Assembly: GCA_039000515.1 (NCBI GenBank)
Contig: JBCFYV010003508.1
Location: 46,647,265-46,711,264 of the forward strand
Reading direction: 5' to 3'
DNA length: 64,000 bases
Source: Timema cristinae
Taxonomy: Eukaryota; Arthropoda; Insecta; Phasmatodea; Timematidae
The first letter of the stretch is position 1. Every line of letters starts with the position of its first letter. Both the position numbers and the translations under genes were made by a program. Below are positions 1 to 12,800 of this stretch, in pieces. The notes under the pieces are model-generated. The model saw only the letters and a program-made list of their open reading frames with translations. It had not been told where the DNA came from and made no database searches.

Positions 1-242
1 ATAAAACTTGGTTTAAATTAGGAGGGTTAGCCAGCTAACTAACCATGGTGATACTGGAGTAGAAATTGTTTGGATAAGAACACTAAAAAACACATTTTTA
101 AGGACAAGCTTTCACAGTCACAGACAGAAAGCTTGTCCTTAAAAATGTGTTTGTGTTTTGTAGTGTTCTATCTAAACAATTTCTACTCCAGTATCACCAT
201 GGTTAGTTTGCTGGCTACCCCTCCTAATTTAAACAAAGTTTT
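1..242. repeat. Large imperfect palindrome, cut by the window edge
   Basis: Positions 1-112 and 128-242 are inverted copies of each other around a 15-base loop at 113-127. The innermost stem is perfect (AAGGACAAGCTTT at 100-112 against AAAGCTTGTCCTT at 128-140), and the outer ends match as well (TTTAAATTAGGAGGGT against ACCCCTCCTAATTTAAA). It is probably a foldback or MITE-type transposon with long inverted repeats. The left end may extend beyond the window. Transcribed, it would give a long hairpin. Confidence 0.85.
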
Positions 243-636
243 AGCCTAGTGCTCTATTCCAAATAATGTTAAATATAATGGTCCTTTTTAAAAAAAAAAT
301 CTTGGCTAGTGATTTTCTTACTATATTTAAACATTAAAAAATATATGTATAATTATATAATCGGATTGCCTAGTTTAAGTAAAAATTTGAGTGCAAGAAG
401 TTCAAAGACGAAGTTATTAAATTTTATACAAAATCCTGTATTTTTTAGCAAAATAGCTTGGCACTTTTAGCACATTTTTTTGTAATTTCTTTTGTCACTC
501 AAAAGGGTTAAGTCGATCACTTGATAAAGCCTGGCGTTTTTACACACTGAAATTCGTTAATTTTCCCACACAATGTGGGTGAATGTTAAATCAAAAAAGA
601 CTTGTAACAAAGAAAATCAATAATTAACAAATTACT
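243..636. other. AT-rich DNA without recognised features
   Basis: Low-complexity AT-rich sequence with poly-A and poly-T runs. No open frame or repeat recognised. Confidence 0.5.
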
Positions 637-805
637 TACATCTTGTGAATGTGGGGAATGCCAGGCCTCCACCGTGATTCGGATTCCACGTTAAGCTGTA
701 GGTCCTTCATTTCATCTCACAATCACCCTACCATTACACATTAGCGTAAGTGCGTATAACCCGAATGGGTAGTAGGACGCGGTGCTAATAATAATAACAA
801 CAAAT
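637..805 (+). repeat. SINE-Glu, 5'-truncated
   Basis: Begins inside the family body (CATCTTGTGAATGTGGGGAA) and runs through the shared tail, ending CGGTGCTAATAATAATAACA. The tRNA-like head is missing. Nearly identical bodies occur at 26.6, 29.0, 48.7, 52.0, 53.9 and 54.2 kb. Confidence 0.85.
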
Positions 806-1329
806 TACTTTGAAAATACAATTGCCTAAAATCTCATTTGAAGGCCCATTGTTGTCAACCTTCTTGTTAACTGGAGGCTATTCCATATTCCCCCAGACAC
901 CGCTAGTCACCTGGGAATATTTAGTTTCAGAACCCCAAGAATTGGGAAATAATTCACTGTCTCACACCCTGCCCTCAAAATATATTTCATTCAACATCCC
1001 TGTTAACTAGATTAGAAAGAAAATTTAATTTGTCAACAAAAAAAACTCTTATTTAAAATAGAATAAAACAATCTTTGAAATTACAATATAAACACTATTT
1101 TTACAATACAAAAAAAATTCCAAGCTATATTTAGTGATTAATAAATTAATTATGATTCAGTTTGATATTGCTTAGGTACAATTAAAAAAATAGAGCTATT
1201 ATGAGGATATAGGGATAAAGGTATGGATTTAACTATAAACAATCTTCAATACTTACTACCTTATCTCTTTGGAATGCAACTCTTCACTAAGTGCTCACCT
1301 TGATACAATCCCACAAAGAGGTAATAAGA

Positions 1330-1620
1330 GCACTGATCTCTTTAATTCGTACAGGGCGTACTTTGTACTCATTGTCATACATGCAACAGAAACATGGACA
1401 TTGAATGAGAGAGAGAGACTAGGAGAGTGGAGACCATGGTAGTGAAGTTATCCGGGAAAGAGTGGGGGTACAAGGAGTACATGAGATAGTAGAGATGGGA
1501 GGAAAAGATAACAGGAAGTGTGCAAGGAAATGGAAAATGGAAGCAATCAAAGTATAGGTAGAATGGTGGAAGGGCAAAGGAAGATGTCGGCCTATTACTA
1601 AACTGTCCCGGCCACAGGCT
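1330..1620 (+). pseudogene. Non-LTR retrotransposon C-terminal remnant
   Basis: One frame reads YRAYFVLIVIHATETWTLNE around 1347-1407. This resembles the 'YGAETWTLT' segment found downstream of the reverse transcriptase domain in many LINE ORF2 proteins. Downstream, charged sequence continues with frame changes to about 1620. No intact ORF remains. The match rests on one short motif, so the call is tentative. Confidence 0.35.
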
Positions 1621-2180
1621 GGGAACAGTAGATGGTGGTGATAGTAAATTTTTAAAGCCTCAAGATTATGTTGTATTTGCAGAACACTTTAATAAACCTA
1701 GTTGGTAGTTTGATTTAAATGGGCTGCTATAGTTCTACTAGCAACTGCTTCCAACTTTTATGGATCAAATGTCGGATACTGGTTGATCGCGATCGATTCA
1801 TCAATATCACTGCTATTTTCATTCGATTACGCTGGAAAATTAAGTTGTCATTAAAAGTCTTATCTTTTGAGTTATTTAAGCTCACAATTATATAAAGTAC
1901 TTTCAAATAATATTAAGTGTGATCCAAATAATTTTGATCAGTCGTAATCACTAATGCAATAAGAAAATCAAATGTTTTGAATATGTATGTTATTTATTAT
2001 ACATTCATCTCTTGAAGGGCGCAAACATAAGGGTTTGAGGAAGGTTTATTTTAATGAATAAATTTAAGATGTATAAAAGTAAAAGCAGATTGTAGAAACA
2101 ATGGATGATCAGAACGATTAATAATTTTATAAGTCGATCATGACCAGGTTTTCGACTCCTGCATTAGATGATAGTGAATT
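1621..2180. other. AT-rich DNA without recognised features
   Basis: No sustained open frame, tandem repeat or recognised element was seen here. Confidence 0.4.
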
Positions 2181-2181
2181 G

Positions 2182-2488
2182 TCAACCTCGGTGATCTTGG
2201 GAGTAAGAGCTCCCGTCAAGACCTAATGTCCGTGGGTTCGAACCCAGCTGATGTTGACGGACGTTTCTTGGGCAGTAAAAATCTTTAGCACAACTTCTTT
2301 TGAAGAGGACGTGAAGTCGTCAGTCTCATGTCAATTGTGGCTTGTAAAATAACCCTGTGAGGTACATAAGTGAAAATACCTTTACCGGCAAAATTGGTAG
2401 GCTCTTTCACTCTCGCTCATAGATAGTCTCGTGTGCTCAGTTCAGAAAGGACATGTTAAATACCTCAAATAAATAAAGATAATAAATT
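2182..2488 (+). repeat. SINE-D, near full length
   Basis: The tRNA-like head carries a B-box-like GGGTTCGAACCCAGC near 2233. The body follows (TAAAAATCTTTAGCACAACTTC ... GGCAAAATTGGTAGGCTCTT), and it ends TTAAATACCTCAAATAAATA plus an A-rich tail. Other copies lie near 30.2, 42.2, 51.5, 55.5, 58.2 and 63.1 kb. Confidence 0.85.
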
Positions 2489-2576
2489 CATGAAGGAAAC
2501 ATTTAGTTAAGTTATGAAGGGAGTGCACCAATGTTGTACCAAATCTTTCTTCTAACATAATAATTGTGTGTTACAC

Positions 2577-2803
2577 ACCTTGGTGGCGTAGTTGGCTAAC
2601 GCGCCAGTTGTGTTGAGCTCGACAGCCGAGGACAGGGGAACTGGGGGTACTTTTTCCTAAATGGCTTTCCACTACTCCTCCACGCAAATGCGGGTTCACT
2701 TCCTCTTATTCAACCTTACCAATCCATTAGCGTAATTAGTACTTAAAGCGTATAACCCGAACGGGTAGTAAGACGCGGTGCTAAATAATAATAATAATAA
2801 TTG
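2577..2803 (+). repeat. SINE-Leu, full length
   Basis: A class II tRNA-like head (GGCGTAGTTGGCTAACGCGC) is followed by the family body (TTTTTCCTAAATGGCTTTCC, ACGCAAATGCGGGTTCACTT). The common tail CCCGAACGGGTAGTAAGACG and an AAT run close it. The B box is degenerate in this copy. Confidence 0.9.
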
Positions 2804-3990
2804 TGTTCAAATTTGAAAACATAACATGATTAGAATCATAGCTTGGTAATAAAAATTGACATCAAGTTGATTAATTAATTTGCATATTTAATTTGTGTTA
2901 CTCTTTTAATATAATTAATATATATTCTCATAGATATCAAATGTTTCACTATTCATTATTTAAAATATTATTCAAACACAGCTAATGATTATATTACTAA
3001 TATTACTGTTAACACGTTGCATACTCAATAATTTACCAAAGGGCTATTATTGTGTACATTAATACAAATAATGTTATTGTATATTGTTTGAGTTAAAAAT
3101 ATTTACTAATATAGTGCTTTTATAAATATTGCTAATTATTATTGTAACAACATATTTATTATTTTATTTTAAATTTCTTGAATCATGTTTTCATAATTAT
3201 TTTGCTGGGACCTATTTATAGTTGAATTTTTTAAAGGTTTTTTTATGAGAAAATATTTATTGTATGTCATGCTTTTTCAGGGGGAAAAAAAGTTATATGT
3301 TACTTAATCGGTTTTGAAAAAAAGTGTACATATTTATTCATATCTTAAGTGTGTAAACTATTTTTGTACTAAGAAGGTTCACAGATATACAAAATAATAA
3401 TTATTCGTTAGTACTTGTTCTGTCATACGTGTTTAAAATCATATCGTTTTGAGCTCTAAATGCATACAAATCTTAATATTTATCCTTAAGGATTCGAGGG
3501 CTCATCCTTACTAAAAACAATTAGATGTGTAATAATTCAGACTGGCGAAGGCATCACAATATTTGGGTTCCGGAACAAGCAGAATTTATTTTTGTTGTTT
3601 TTTTATATTTGTGTGCCTAAATGACATATATTTATTTATTTCTCAGATTGTTCATCACTAGAAACTTGACTGCCAATCAGAGATGTGACCAAACAATTTC
3701 ATGATTTACATTTCCTGGCCAAACAATAATTCTAAGGTGCAGTTGACAAAACTTCCAGCCGAGACTACTTCTTCAAGTCAAAGGAAATATACCTCACATG
3801 AAGTCATAAGTGCTTAAATTATATATCGAGCTACACAAATCTATAATAAAGCAAGATTATTCTGCGCTTTATAAAGATTAATAGTTTTTTTTTACATGAG
3901 CCTTGAACTTTTTAAATTATTCCAGATTCAAGTTTTTCTTTTAATATCTTGATAGGTAATTTTCATGTATGTATTTTAGATTTACACTCC
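2804..3990. other. AT-rich intergenic or intronic DNA
   Basis: Very AT-rich with many homopolymer runs. I see no gene and no recognised repeat. Confidence 0.5.
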
Positions 3991-3992
3991 GC

Positions 3993-4108
3993 TACCTGGG
4001 CACGGGATAATCTATGGATATATCGGTGGTAGAGCATTGGTATCCTAAGACAAATGTCCTTTGTTCTATTCCTTCAGGTGTCCTTTTTCAATTTATTCAA
4101 AAATAATA
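3993..4108 (+). repeat. SINE-Ile, decayed copy
   Basis: CTGGGCACGGGATAATCTAT precedes a decayed tRNA-like core (GGTGGTAGAGCATTGGTATC). The family 3' end TCAATTTATTCAAAAATAAT follows. It matches the better copies at 28.5 and 63.8 kb. Confidence 0.65.
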
Positions 4109-4109
4109 T

Positions 4110-7037
4110 AGCTAAATTTGGTAAATATCGAGAATAAGAAATGTTTATTATATGTTCTACCCACCTTCCAAACAATACTCCATCAAGTGTGGCTTATAAC
4201 CAAACATCTGTAGCCCTCTACCCGTGGACATCTGCTAGCTCGTCAAATTAAACAACGGCAATATACAACTCTCGTGCAGTACTCTGGGTCCTAAATTAAT
4301 GTCGGCCACAAAAATGAAGGAGTTAATTGAAGTATAAATCAATTCATAATCACAAGGAACTCATTGGCTATTAATCTCAAAGGCATAAAATGGTATACAG
4401 TAACTTTTAACTAACAAATTGTTAAAAACTAGCTTATTAATAGTTTGTTTTTTCAATCAGACATTTTACTTTTCCCTCGCACTCTTCACACGTTTCCATC
4501 TTTTACCTCCTGTAAAAAAAAACACACCCTACAATTTTTACATCACTTGTTTCATTTTATTTTTGTTTTGATTCAAAGTACTAATACAAATATTTTTTGT
4601 TTATGATTTCAAGAACCGGTTGAATATAGTAGAAGGAGATCTTGAGATCACCGCTAATTATCATGAACATGTTAGATTCAATAGGGGGGAGGGTGATAAG
4701 TTTAAAACTTTCGAATAAAACAGTAAATGTGTTTACATTATAGACTGCGGAGGAAAATAGATCTTATAATGGCTTTATAATGGAAGGGTAGGGACCAAAA
4801 TATAATACTTTACTTGGAGAAGCCCACAAAGTCATTAAAATGTCATATCTAGATAACGCAAAAGGTGAAAAACAAATTTCTGATGTATTGTTCAGAACGT
4901 CACATATTGTGTGTACAGTGTGATACAAAACTCTCTGTACAAACTTTAATAGGAAATAAGGAACACTAAGACAAACATTTTCGCTAATGAATGTATGTGT
5001 GCAGATGTCAACCTTGGGTGCTAAAGGACACTGTTGTTAGAAGGCTAATTTCCATCGCTATAATTTGTAACACAGACTTTGTACTTGTAACATGGAACAT
5101 GTAATGTATTTTGAGATGGTTGACATGTGTCTAACATATGGGGCTGCGAAATCTTTGAAAGTTACGTCAATCAATACGTCAACGTTGTAAGGCATTCATT
5201 ACTGGGTGCAGTAGCTCCTTTGAGCAACTGCTGTAAATAAAAATGTTGTTTACACTTTCTACCTTTCGTTTATATACCAACAGCACCCTCTAGCACCAAA
5301 GGGTGATATCTACAAACATCATAGATTAACAAAAACAATTTAGCTTTAGCTTTATTGTTCCCTATCTCCCAGGTCGAGTTTTGAATTGCCCCGTATTTAC
5401 TATTCGATACAGTTTATATTTTATCTCTATTTCACTGGTTTATTTATGTTTGAGTTTATTATGTTATGTGTTAAAAATTAATAAAAATGGGCTCATTTAT
5501 TTGACATAATAATTGTTATGATCATAAATAATTATTTTAAGACCATATGTCTCGGAACTATAGGAACTGTTAATTTCTATAGTTTATTTTTGTGGAATGT
5601 TAATTTCTTTATTTATATTTAATAAATAAACCGCACATTTTTATTACAATAATCAGAATAAATTTTGCTAAATATAACTATATTTTTATGGAAATGTAGT
5701 TTATAGCATTATGTGACAATTTTATAAACCAGTGGATTTGGGTTTTCAGGCTATAATCTTGAGATAAGTATTTGTTAATCTGCGATTTGACTACGCATAA
5801 CCCAGCTTGGTTCAATAAGGTGTATAAAAATATATTTAAAGGAGATGCGTCTTACTTTCTTGACATCTAGCAAATGTATAGATAAATATATTATATGAAA
5901 AGAGGACAGGGAGGATATTTTTAACACGCAAAAACCAATTATTTGATTTATTCTTTATAATATTGTTTAGTAAGAAATTTAATATCTGAATAATTGAAAT
6001 AGTATTTTCCCCAAAAAATTCATTAGAGGTAGTCTTAAACTAAAATGACTTTGAATGCATGGATCTGGTTAAGTTAGTGTGTTTATATCCTTGGAATTAA
6101 GTCTCTTTAAATTGATATTGTGGTCTGGACTTGGTTGTTGAAAAATTGTCAAAAACATGGATTCAAAAACCAATATTTCTTCTATACCAACCAATTGAAA
6201 TCACTAAACATTTGACCAAGATTAATGGTTTGTATTTATTTTTATTATAAAAATAATCTTCGGTGTTATATTCATTAATTGTCACTAAAGTAAATTTATA
6301 TTTAGAAGAAGGTACCGGAGGACTTGGGTGGTAATGATTGATTTTCTTCAAGAAGCAGCTATTACACCTCTCTCCAGTGGCAGTAGTGTAAAGTGTGAAT
6401 TGTGTTCTTCTTGTTGTAAAAGCTATATTATGTTTGTCCCTTTTATATGTTTCTATCCACCTTTCCTATACCTTCTTACAAATATATATTACAAATTACC
6501 TCAAAAAAACAAAAATAGGTTTTCTTTAAAGAGCACTAAAATAAATAGTAATCTTAAAATTACAAACTTTACACATTTTCTGTGTGTTAAACTATGATGT
6601 TGATTCAAAATTTAAATCATTTAATTCAATTTATTATTATTCATTAACTCTTAGAGTACATATTAGTTAAGAAAATAAAATGTATTTTATGTTACTTAAC
6701 TAATAAAATGTTAGTGAGAAGAAATGGTACTGCTACAATACTCAAGCTTTTCTCATTTTCTCTTGTAAATGACTGAATGGTTTCACCAGAAATTTCTACA
6801 CTCATTATGTTTTGTAAATAAAAGTATTTTTCCGTCAGTAAAAAACAACTATGTTGCAGCACAAAATATGGATAATTTTCAACAATGCAGATGTATGCAT
6901 TTTAATACCAGATGTTATTTTTCTCTTTTAAAATAAATTTGATATTATTGCAACAAAGATATATAATTGCTTAGGTGTAAAGAAGTGAGTTTTTTTAATG
7001 CTAGAAAATGTTGTATAGATGTCTATTGATGCTTCAA
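4110..7037. other. AT-rich DNA, no gene seen
   Basis: About 2.9 kb of AT-rich sequence with stops in all frames at short intervals. Small frames such as 6328-6597 have no codon bias or recognisable motif. No tandem repeat of note. Confidence 0.5.
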
Positions 7038-7041
7038 TTAA

Positions 7042-7696
7042 GCCTTTTAGTGCCACGAGTCGATCTGACTGGCTCTGCCTACTATTGTTAAAAGTGCCAC
7101 AATCCGATCTAATCGGCTCTTTAGATCTGAGCTAGTTCTCACTTTAATTGATAAATAGTGTAGTAGTGTCATTTATCACTGGAAAGAGAACATTTCCCTC
7201 TATTGTTTTATAAAAGATTGGCAACAAAAATCAACCGTAAATAGTTGTTATTGGAACTGGGAGCTTAGTACTGGTCACGTACTCAACCTGCTAAGTGCAA
7301 CGCTGGTTTACATGAGAGCTGCACGAAAAGACATAAGTGTGGCTCACATTCTTACTGATGTAAACAGTTTTGTAAACATAGTGAAATTTATATATAATAT
7401 TTTTTTAAATATGTTAATAAGCCTTAGTTTTGAAGAAAAAAAGAATTTAGTAATCAAATAATTTTAAATCGGATTGTATTAATTTACTATTATTATTATT
7501 TATTATTATTAAGGAACAGTACATGCATTGCATGATAGAAAAATCAAAATAATCCTTCACATATAAGGGTTTGGCGAATTTTCTTGCAAGCCCTTACAAA
7601 AATGAAGAAATAGCTTTGGCATATTTGCGCACAGAACCTAAAAGGCCTCTGGTACTTTCTCTTGAGAATTCTGGAATAGGCGGGGCACTAAAAGGC
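7042..7696. mobile_element. piggyBac-like non-autonomous element (MITE)
   Basis: The perfect inverted ends GCCTTTTAGTGCC (7042-7054) and GGCACTAAAAGGC (7684-7696) are flanked by TTAA on both sides (7038-7041 and 7697-7700). TTAA is the target duplication typical of piggyBac-superfamily elements. The 655-bp interior has no transposase frame. A subterminal partial repeat of the end (AAAAGTGCCAC near 7090) also fits this superfamily. Assignment rests on the TTAA and terminal inverted repeats alone. Confidence 0.75.
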
Positions 7697-8079
7697 TTAA
7701 GTGAGAAATGATACTCTTTTTGGTTTGATGGACATATGAGTGATTATGTTAATTAAAGATCTGAATCTGTGAAATGGGAAAATATAATTGAATAAATCAC
7801 TTCAAATGTTATATCTACATAGTTTTCATTTTCTCTTTTAATTGCCTTTTGACCTGATCCAATCACTAATGTTAATCCTTTCTGTGCTTTTGATTAAACA
7901 CGTTTCTTCCTGTGACGTCGCGGATTTCCCATGTTAGTGAATTTACGTTTTATTTAGAAGCAGCTTTTAGTCCTTAATGGGACCTTCAGGTGACGTATTA
8001 GACACTACCGGTACCCTGGGAATACCCATCAACGCGGTTCCTAAAATAATAATGTACTTTGTAAATATATTTTTTGGTG
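7697..8079. other. Unassigned DNA with a short dispersed segment
   Basis: Contains TGTTAGTGAATTTACGTTTT near 7932-7951, which recurs near 49245-49265 next to another TGACGTC motif. It therefore includes part of a dispersed repeat. No gene seen. Confidence 0.4.
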
Positions 8080-8302
8080 GCTATCTTATGAAGAACTCTC
8101 TTCTGCACGACGTCATAGAAGGAAAGGTTGAGGGAAAGAGAAGCTTAGGAAGGAGGAAGATTCAAATATTGGATGACTTGAAGGAGCTAAAGAGACAGGA
8201 TAGGGCGCATTGGTGGTCTAAGCTCGCTCAAAAGGAATGGACCTATCGTGAGACAGAAAACCTAATAAAAAGTAGAGGCCCCATGGCTTTATATAGGTAT
8301 AC
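8080..8302 (+). pseudogene. LINE ORF2 C-terminus fragment (same family as the 33-kb array)
   Basis: The translation includes LLHDVIEGKVEGKRSLGRRK followed by IQILDDLKE. This is the conserved C-terminal tail of a non-LTR retrotransposon polyprotein downstream of the reverse transcriptase. The DNA is highly similar to the minus-strand tail at 33170-33340 (for example TCATAGA-GGAAAGGTTGAGGGAAAGAG), so the two belong to one family. The upstream polymerase is absent, so this is a 5'-truncated dead copy. The open frame that contains it extends upstream into non-element sequence by chance. Confidence 0.8.
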
Positions 8303-9056
8303 ATGATTCGAAGAGAGTCCAATTCATTGGAGCTTTATGGTAAATAGTTAAAAGTTTTTCTTGCCAATATTTGTCCTTTTGTTAAGAAATGTGCATCAAT
8401 TTCAAACTCTAAATTGAAAATAAAATAATATTTAAATATAATACTGTACTATTATGTATCACAATAATCACATTGAGGTTTTATATTGTAATATGTATGA
8501 TCTCATTTAAATACAACTAGAAAATAATAAATGGAGAAAATCTAGAATAATAGGCCTAAGTAGTCTGTTTCTAATAGAATATCCTGTGTCTGTAACTTAT
8601 ATTACAAATGCAATATATATTAAAACAGTTTAATAACTAATTTTAAAGAATTAATCTTTTACTTTAAAAAATTTCTACTATAAATTCTTTTGTAAAAATA
8701 GATATATCTTTCTATTTGTAAATTAGCGCCAGATTTCGTAACTCTAGTGAAACAACAAATTATGTTGGCTACACTGTAAATCCTGCTGTAGCATGCACAT
8801 GCGCTTCTAAGAAACATTTATCCGCCAGTTACAAGTTGAACTTCTTGGTGTCTTGATTTGTTGTGATTATGTTGTTTTTTGTTTGCTTAATACCCCCATA
8901 AAATATGTTTTGTTTATGAAAGTGCGTGTTTTGTGTTATTTGATAATCTCGTTTAGTTACATACCACGCACAAAGGTTCTATAATGCTTCAACTAGTCTA
9001 CATCATGACTGACATAAATTCAAACATTTGATTTTTCAAATTTTTATTTTTTTGTA
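8303..9056 (+). other. Upstream region of candidate first exon
   Basis: AT-rich to about 8700, then somewhat more balanced sequence (8725-8850) before the ATG at 9057. It could hold a promoter and 5' UTR for the exon that follows, but no TATA box or initiator is convincing by eye. Confidence 0.25.
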
Positions 9057-9380
9057 ATGGGGGATTCAAGTAGGTTGCATTTAAATTTTTCCTGTGACAT
9101 GTCATCATCTCATTATTTTAAGAGTTCGTTTGCTAAATCGATGGCTGCAGATTTCACCAACAGGAGCAAATCTCTGGAGTATGGCCGCTTCGACAATTCT
9201 AAAACTAATCGCGAATTGTTTAGTGTTTCCGACCAAGATAAACATTCTCCATTCTTACGTGAGAATACAACATTGTCCTTGTGGCATAAACCAAATTTAT
9301 TACGCGAAGAACAATCAAAAATGAATGGCACAATAAAACATAATTTTTGTGGTACAGAACAAAACTGGAATTCAAGAGAG
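9057..9380 (+). CDS. Candidate first coding exon, unrecognised protein
   Basis: Starting at ATG 9057, 108 codons stay open and end exactly at a consensus splice donor (GAGAG|GTAAGTATT, exon end 9380). The intron therefore begins in phase 0. The peptide starts MGDSSRLHLNFSCDMSSSHY, is rich in Ser and Asn and polar throughout, and ends NWNSRE. I see no signal peptide, membrane segment or known domain. The open frame continues past the donor but changes to low-complexity sequence, which supports splicing there. No AG acceptor with a pyrimidine tract sits just before the ATG, so it is read as a first coding exon with 5' UTR. Phase 0 is compatible with the phase-0 acceptor at 60725, so it may be the start of the same gene. 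That link is inference, and the exon could instead belong to another gene or be a chance frame. Confidence 0.5.
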
Positions 9381-9654
9381 GTAAGTATTATTAATTATTT
9401 CTTCCAATACCTGCAAAACTTGATTAAAAAAAAAAAATTCCATACCACACAAAATGATCCCAAGGCCAAGCAAAATATTAGCGTATTAAGCGTTTTGGAT
9501 AGTAGGCCTATCACAAACTTCCAGATAGGCCCAGTCAACTTATTTAAAAATTCAAAGTTTGATGCTTACTGTAGTAAAGTTTTTACTGTGGGCTTACAGT
9601 ATTGTAAAATTATATATAGGCCTGGGTAGTAATATGAAATATCTATATTCAACT

Positions 9655-9892
9655 GACCCACCTAGTTAGCTAATGCCTAGTTTCATGTTGAGCTAGACTA
9701 CGAGGATGGGGAGATCAGGTTTGAATCTCGGTCGGGTGAACTGGGTTGGGTTTCCTCTCTCTCTCCCCAGCAAATGCAGGTTCACTTCTTCTAAATTTAA
9801 CCTTTCCAATTCCTAATAAATTAGCGTAATTATTACTTAATAAGCTTATAACCTGAACAGATAGTAAAACGTGCTGTTAAAAAATAGTTCTA
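9655..9892 (+). repeat. SINE-Leu, diverged
   Basis: A head with TTAGCTAATGCCTAG, the body (TTTCCTCTCTCTCTCCCCAG, CAAATGCAGGTTCACTTCTT) and a mutated tail (ACCTGAACAGATAGTAAAAC). It is older than the copies further right. Confidence 0.8.
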
Positions 9893-12800
9893 CTCAGCAA
9901 GTTTATTGGATATCATTCGGCCATATTCCTCACCGTTTCCTGATAGGCTATATGTTATTTCATAATAATTATAATTAATTAAAAATAACAAAGAATGTTT
10001 ACAGTTCCTTTTTGAGGAAATATTTTGTCTACAAAATAAGACCTTACCTTGCAGTGTTATTAACAACACAAAACAAAGAAAAAATCACCCTTCCATATAG
10101 TAAGACTATTTAATTAATAATTTAGAAAATATTTACCCGACTCGCAGGAGTATCTCCTTCAACAGCGTGCTAGTAATTAATTAACTACACTAACCTTCTA
10201 AGTCTATTAAAATTAAATTGCAATAACATTTTGGATGGATTAGGCCTGTTTTATTTAGATATTTGTTATTTCCAGTTCAAGTTTGTCTGTGTGTATTCTG
10301 ATAGTTTAATGGCAAAATATTTTCTCATAAGTAACCGGGCGTAAACGTTCTTTACCCCAAATAACTTTTTAATTTAATAAACCAACTTTCCATTTATTAA
10401 AATAACACAAAAACCTGATTTTGAAAAAAAAAAAATGAAAACACTATCAAACATAACCTAACCTTTAATTGACTCAGACATGGAATTTATTTTAAATCAT
10501 GACACAACTTATAAATATTTGTTTTTGATAAATAATATTCATAAAATAGAATGTCAGGAAATACTGAGAAATATGACTGAACGATATTCAGTGTTAAAAG
10601 TAGGTGAGTGGGGCTATTATTATTTTTTCCTAACCTGGACCCAAACAGTCTTAATATTTATACTTAAGATAGTTTTATTTGTCTAAGGTTGATAACACGA
10701 TTTGGGGTTTTTTCCCCCCAAAATAACTTTGGTAGCTTCTTAAGTTTTTCATACTCAAGAACCTACTTTTTTATAGCCGGATTATTTTAATACTTATTAT
10801 TTTTTATCTTTGTGTCATGACGACATTTACAGTACATGATTCAAACTTTTCCAATCTAATACACTCTAACCTTCCGGATGTGTCGGCAAATAAAAGGTTT
10901 GATTAAGCTGGGATGAGCAGTAGGTATTGTTAAATTATTTGGAATATTTTCCACCAAAATAAATATAAAAAAGGACCTAGATGGAGAGAATATAAAGAAG
11001 AAATTTACTGCCCAACCTAGTTGATTTATTATTAAAAGAGAAGAAAAAACCCTAAATGTTAGTGTTTTTTGTGTGTCGATGTTTACTAATTGCATTTTGG
11101 TAATGTTACGTAAAACAAAGAAAACAGTTTTTGACATTAACACAGAGCATACTTTAGCCACTTGTTCAGGCGTTGTCAAATCCAAGCTCTAGAAGAAGGT
11201 TAGTTCCCCCTTAGGACTTAACTTTTTGTTTAGGATTCAGAGAAGACTCCAGTCGTGGGCTCACCGCCTCGAGTTGGTCCCACTGTACACTCCCATTCAA
11301 ATCAGTCTGATGTTCTAAGGCTACGCAAGGTCAGTTACCTACTCTAATGTATTTATTTCGTAACATTATGCCAGGTTTATGTTAGAAATAAGCTCTAATA
11401 TTACGAGTCTATATTTTGATGGTGTATTGTTAGCAAAGTATTTTTGTCACCTTCATAAATCATCGACCCAAACTTAAATTCTTGAAATATCATACATACA
11501 ACCCCAATGTGAGTTTGGGTGACCAGCAACAATTTGAGAGTGAATGGGAAAGTCATAGTTAATTTTAAACTCTGGAATTTCTCATGATTGTGCTAGAATA
11601 ATGCAAAAAACACTTATCTAAAGAAATAAATTTAAAAAAAATTCTGATAATTTTTGTTAATTTTGAATACATTTGAACTACAGTATTATTAAGAGCAGCC
11701 AGGTACAGTAACTAAAAAATGAATAAATCATTTTAATAGTTGATTATGTTAACTATTTATGGTAAATTATCAAATAGCTTCAAGACATACAAGAGACACA
11801 AAACTATTAAAATATAGGTTAGCTAATAACTTAGGGGAAGGGAATTTTTTTTAAAACCACCGTTTTTTAGTATAATTTGTGAAACCTGCACTTTTACAGT
11901 GTTCTATTGTTTTGTCATGATTTTTCAAGATCTTGATTTAAAATAAATGAACCGTCGATTTTGTATTATTAAATATCTTAATTTTGTTTCTAGTACTAAA
12001 AATTCCCTATTGTTTTTATCAAAATGAAAAAAAGATAGTGACAGTATAGAGAGGCCATATTCCTGCAATAATATATTGGTTAAAATTTTTATTGAAAATT
12101 CGATGCTCGTAAGTTAACGGTTAATTTGTGAATGTAAAGTAGAGCTAGAATTGTGGTAAAAATAATGTTTACTTGAGCAACACAATCTTTAACATTATGG
12201 AAAACTTATCTAACCTCGTTGGGAAATAGAAAAATAATCTTTTCACTGAAATAAATTAACCATGTGAACAATATTTTTATTGTTTGTTTTTGATTTAGTT
12301 AGTTTTGAATTTTTGCGAACAATAACTTTAAGAAAAGCAAGAGCATCATATCGCCTAAATACTGATTTATCAGATAAAGCGTGAACAGAGTTTAGTACAA
12401 ACATTACTACTCAACTAAATGTTATTTAGGCATAACATGTTGTTGATTTTATCTGTAGAAAGTGTTCTTAAAGATGATGAAGGTGCAAATTCCGGCTTTA
12501 GTGATTGAGTTTGATTGTTTTGTTTTTCGGAAACTTTTAGTTTGTATATATTTTATGAATTTGAACTGTGTAATTTAGTTTTTCTGATTGCTATTGTTTC
12601 TTCTAATACTTTTTCTAATCATATTTATTAACATTCAGACAATCCCAGGGATTCCCCTGCATTCACTGTTCCATCTGTTCCCAGAAAATACTAATAGTGA
12701 CATCTGTGATAAACAAAACCAATTACAAATTGGTTTTTACCTGTTTGCATACATTTTTTTAGAGATTGACAAATTAAAATATTTTTTTTAGAGAAACAGA

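Noticed and set aside
9113..9331. Frames overlapping the candidate first exon in other phases and on the minus strand
   Set aside because: The phase that starts at 9057 ends at a perfect splice donor; the others have no splice context.
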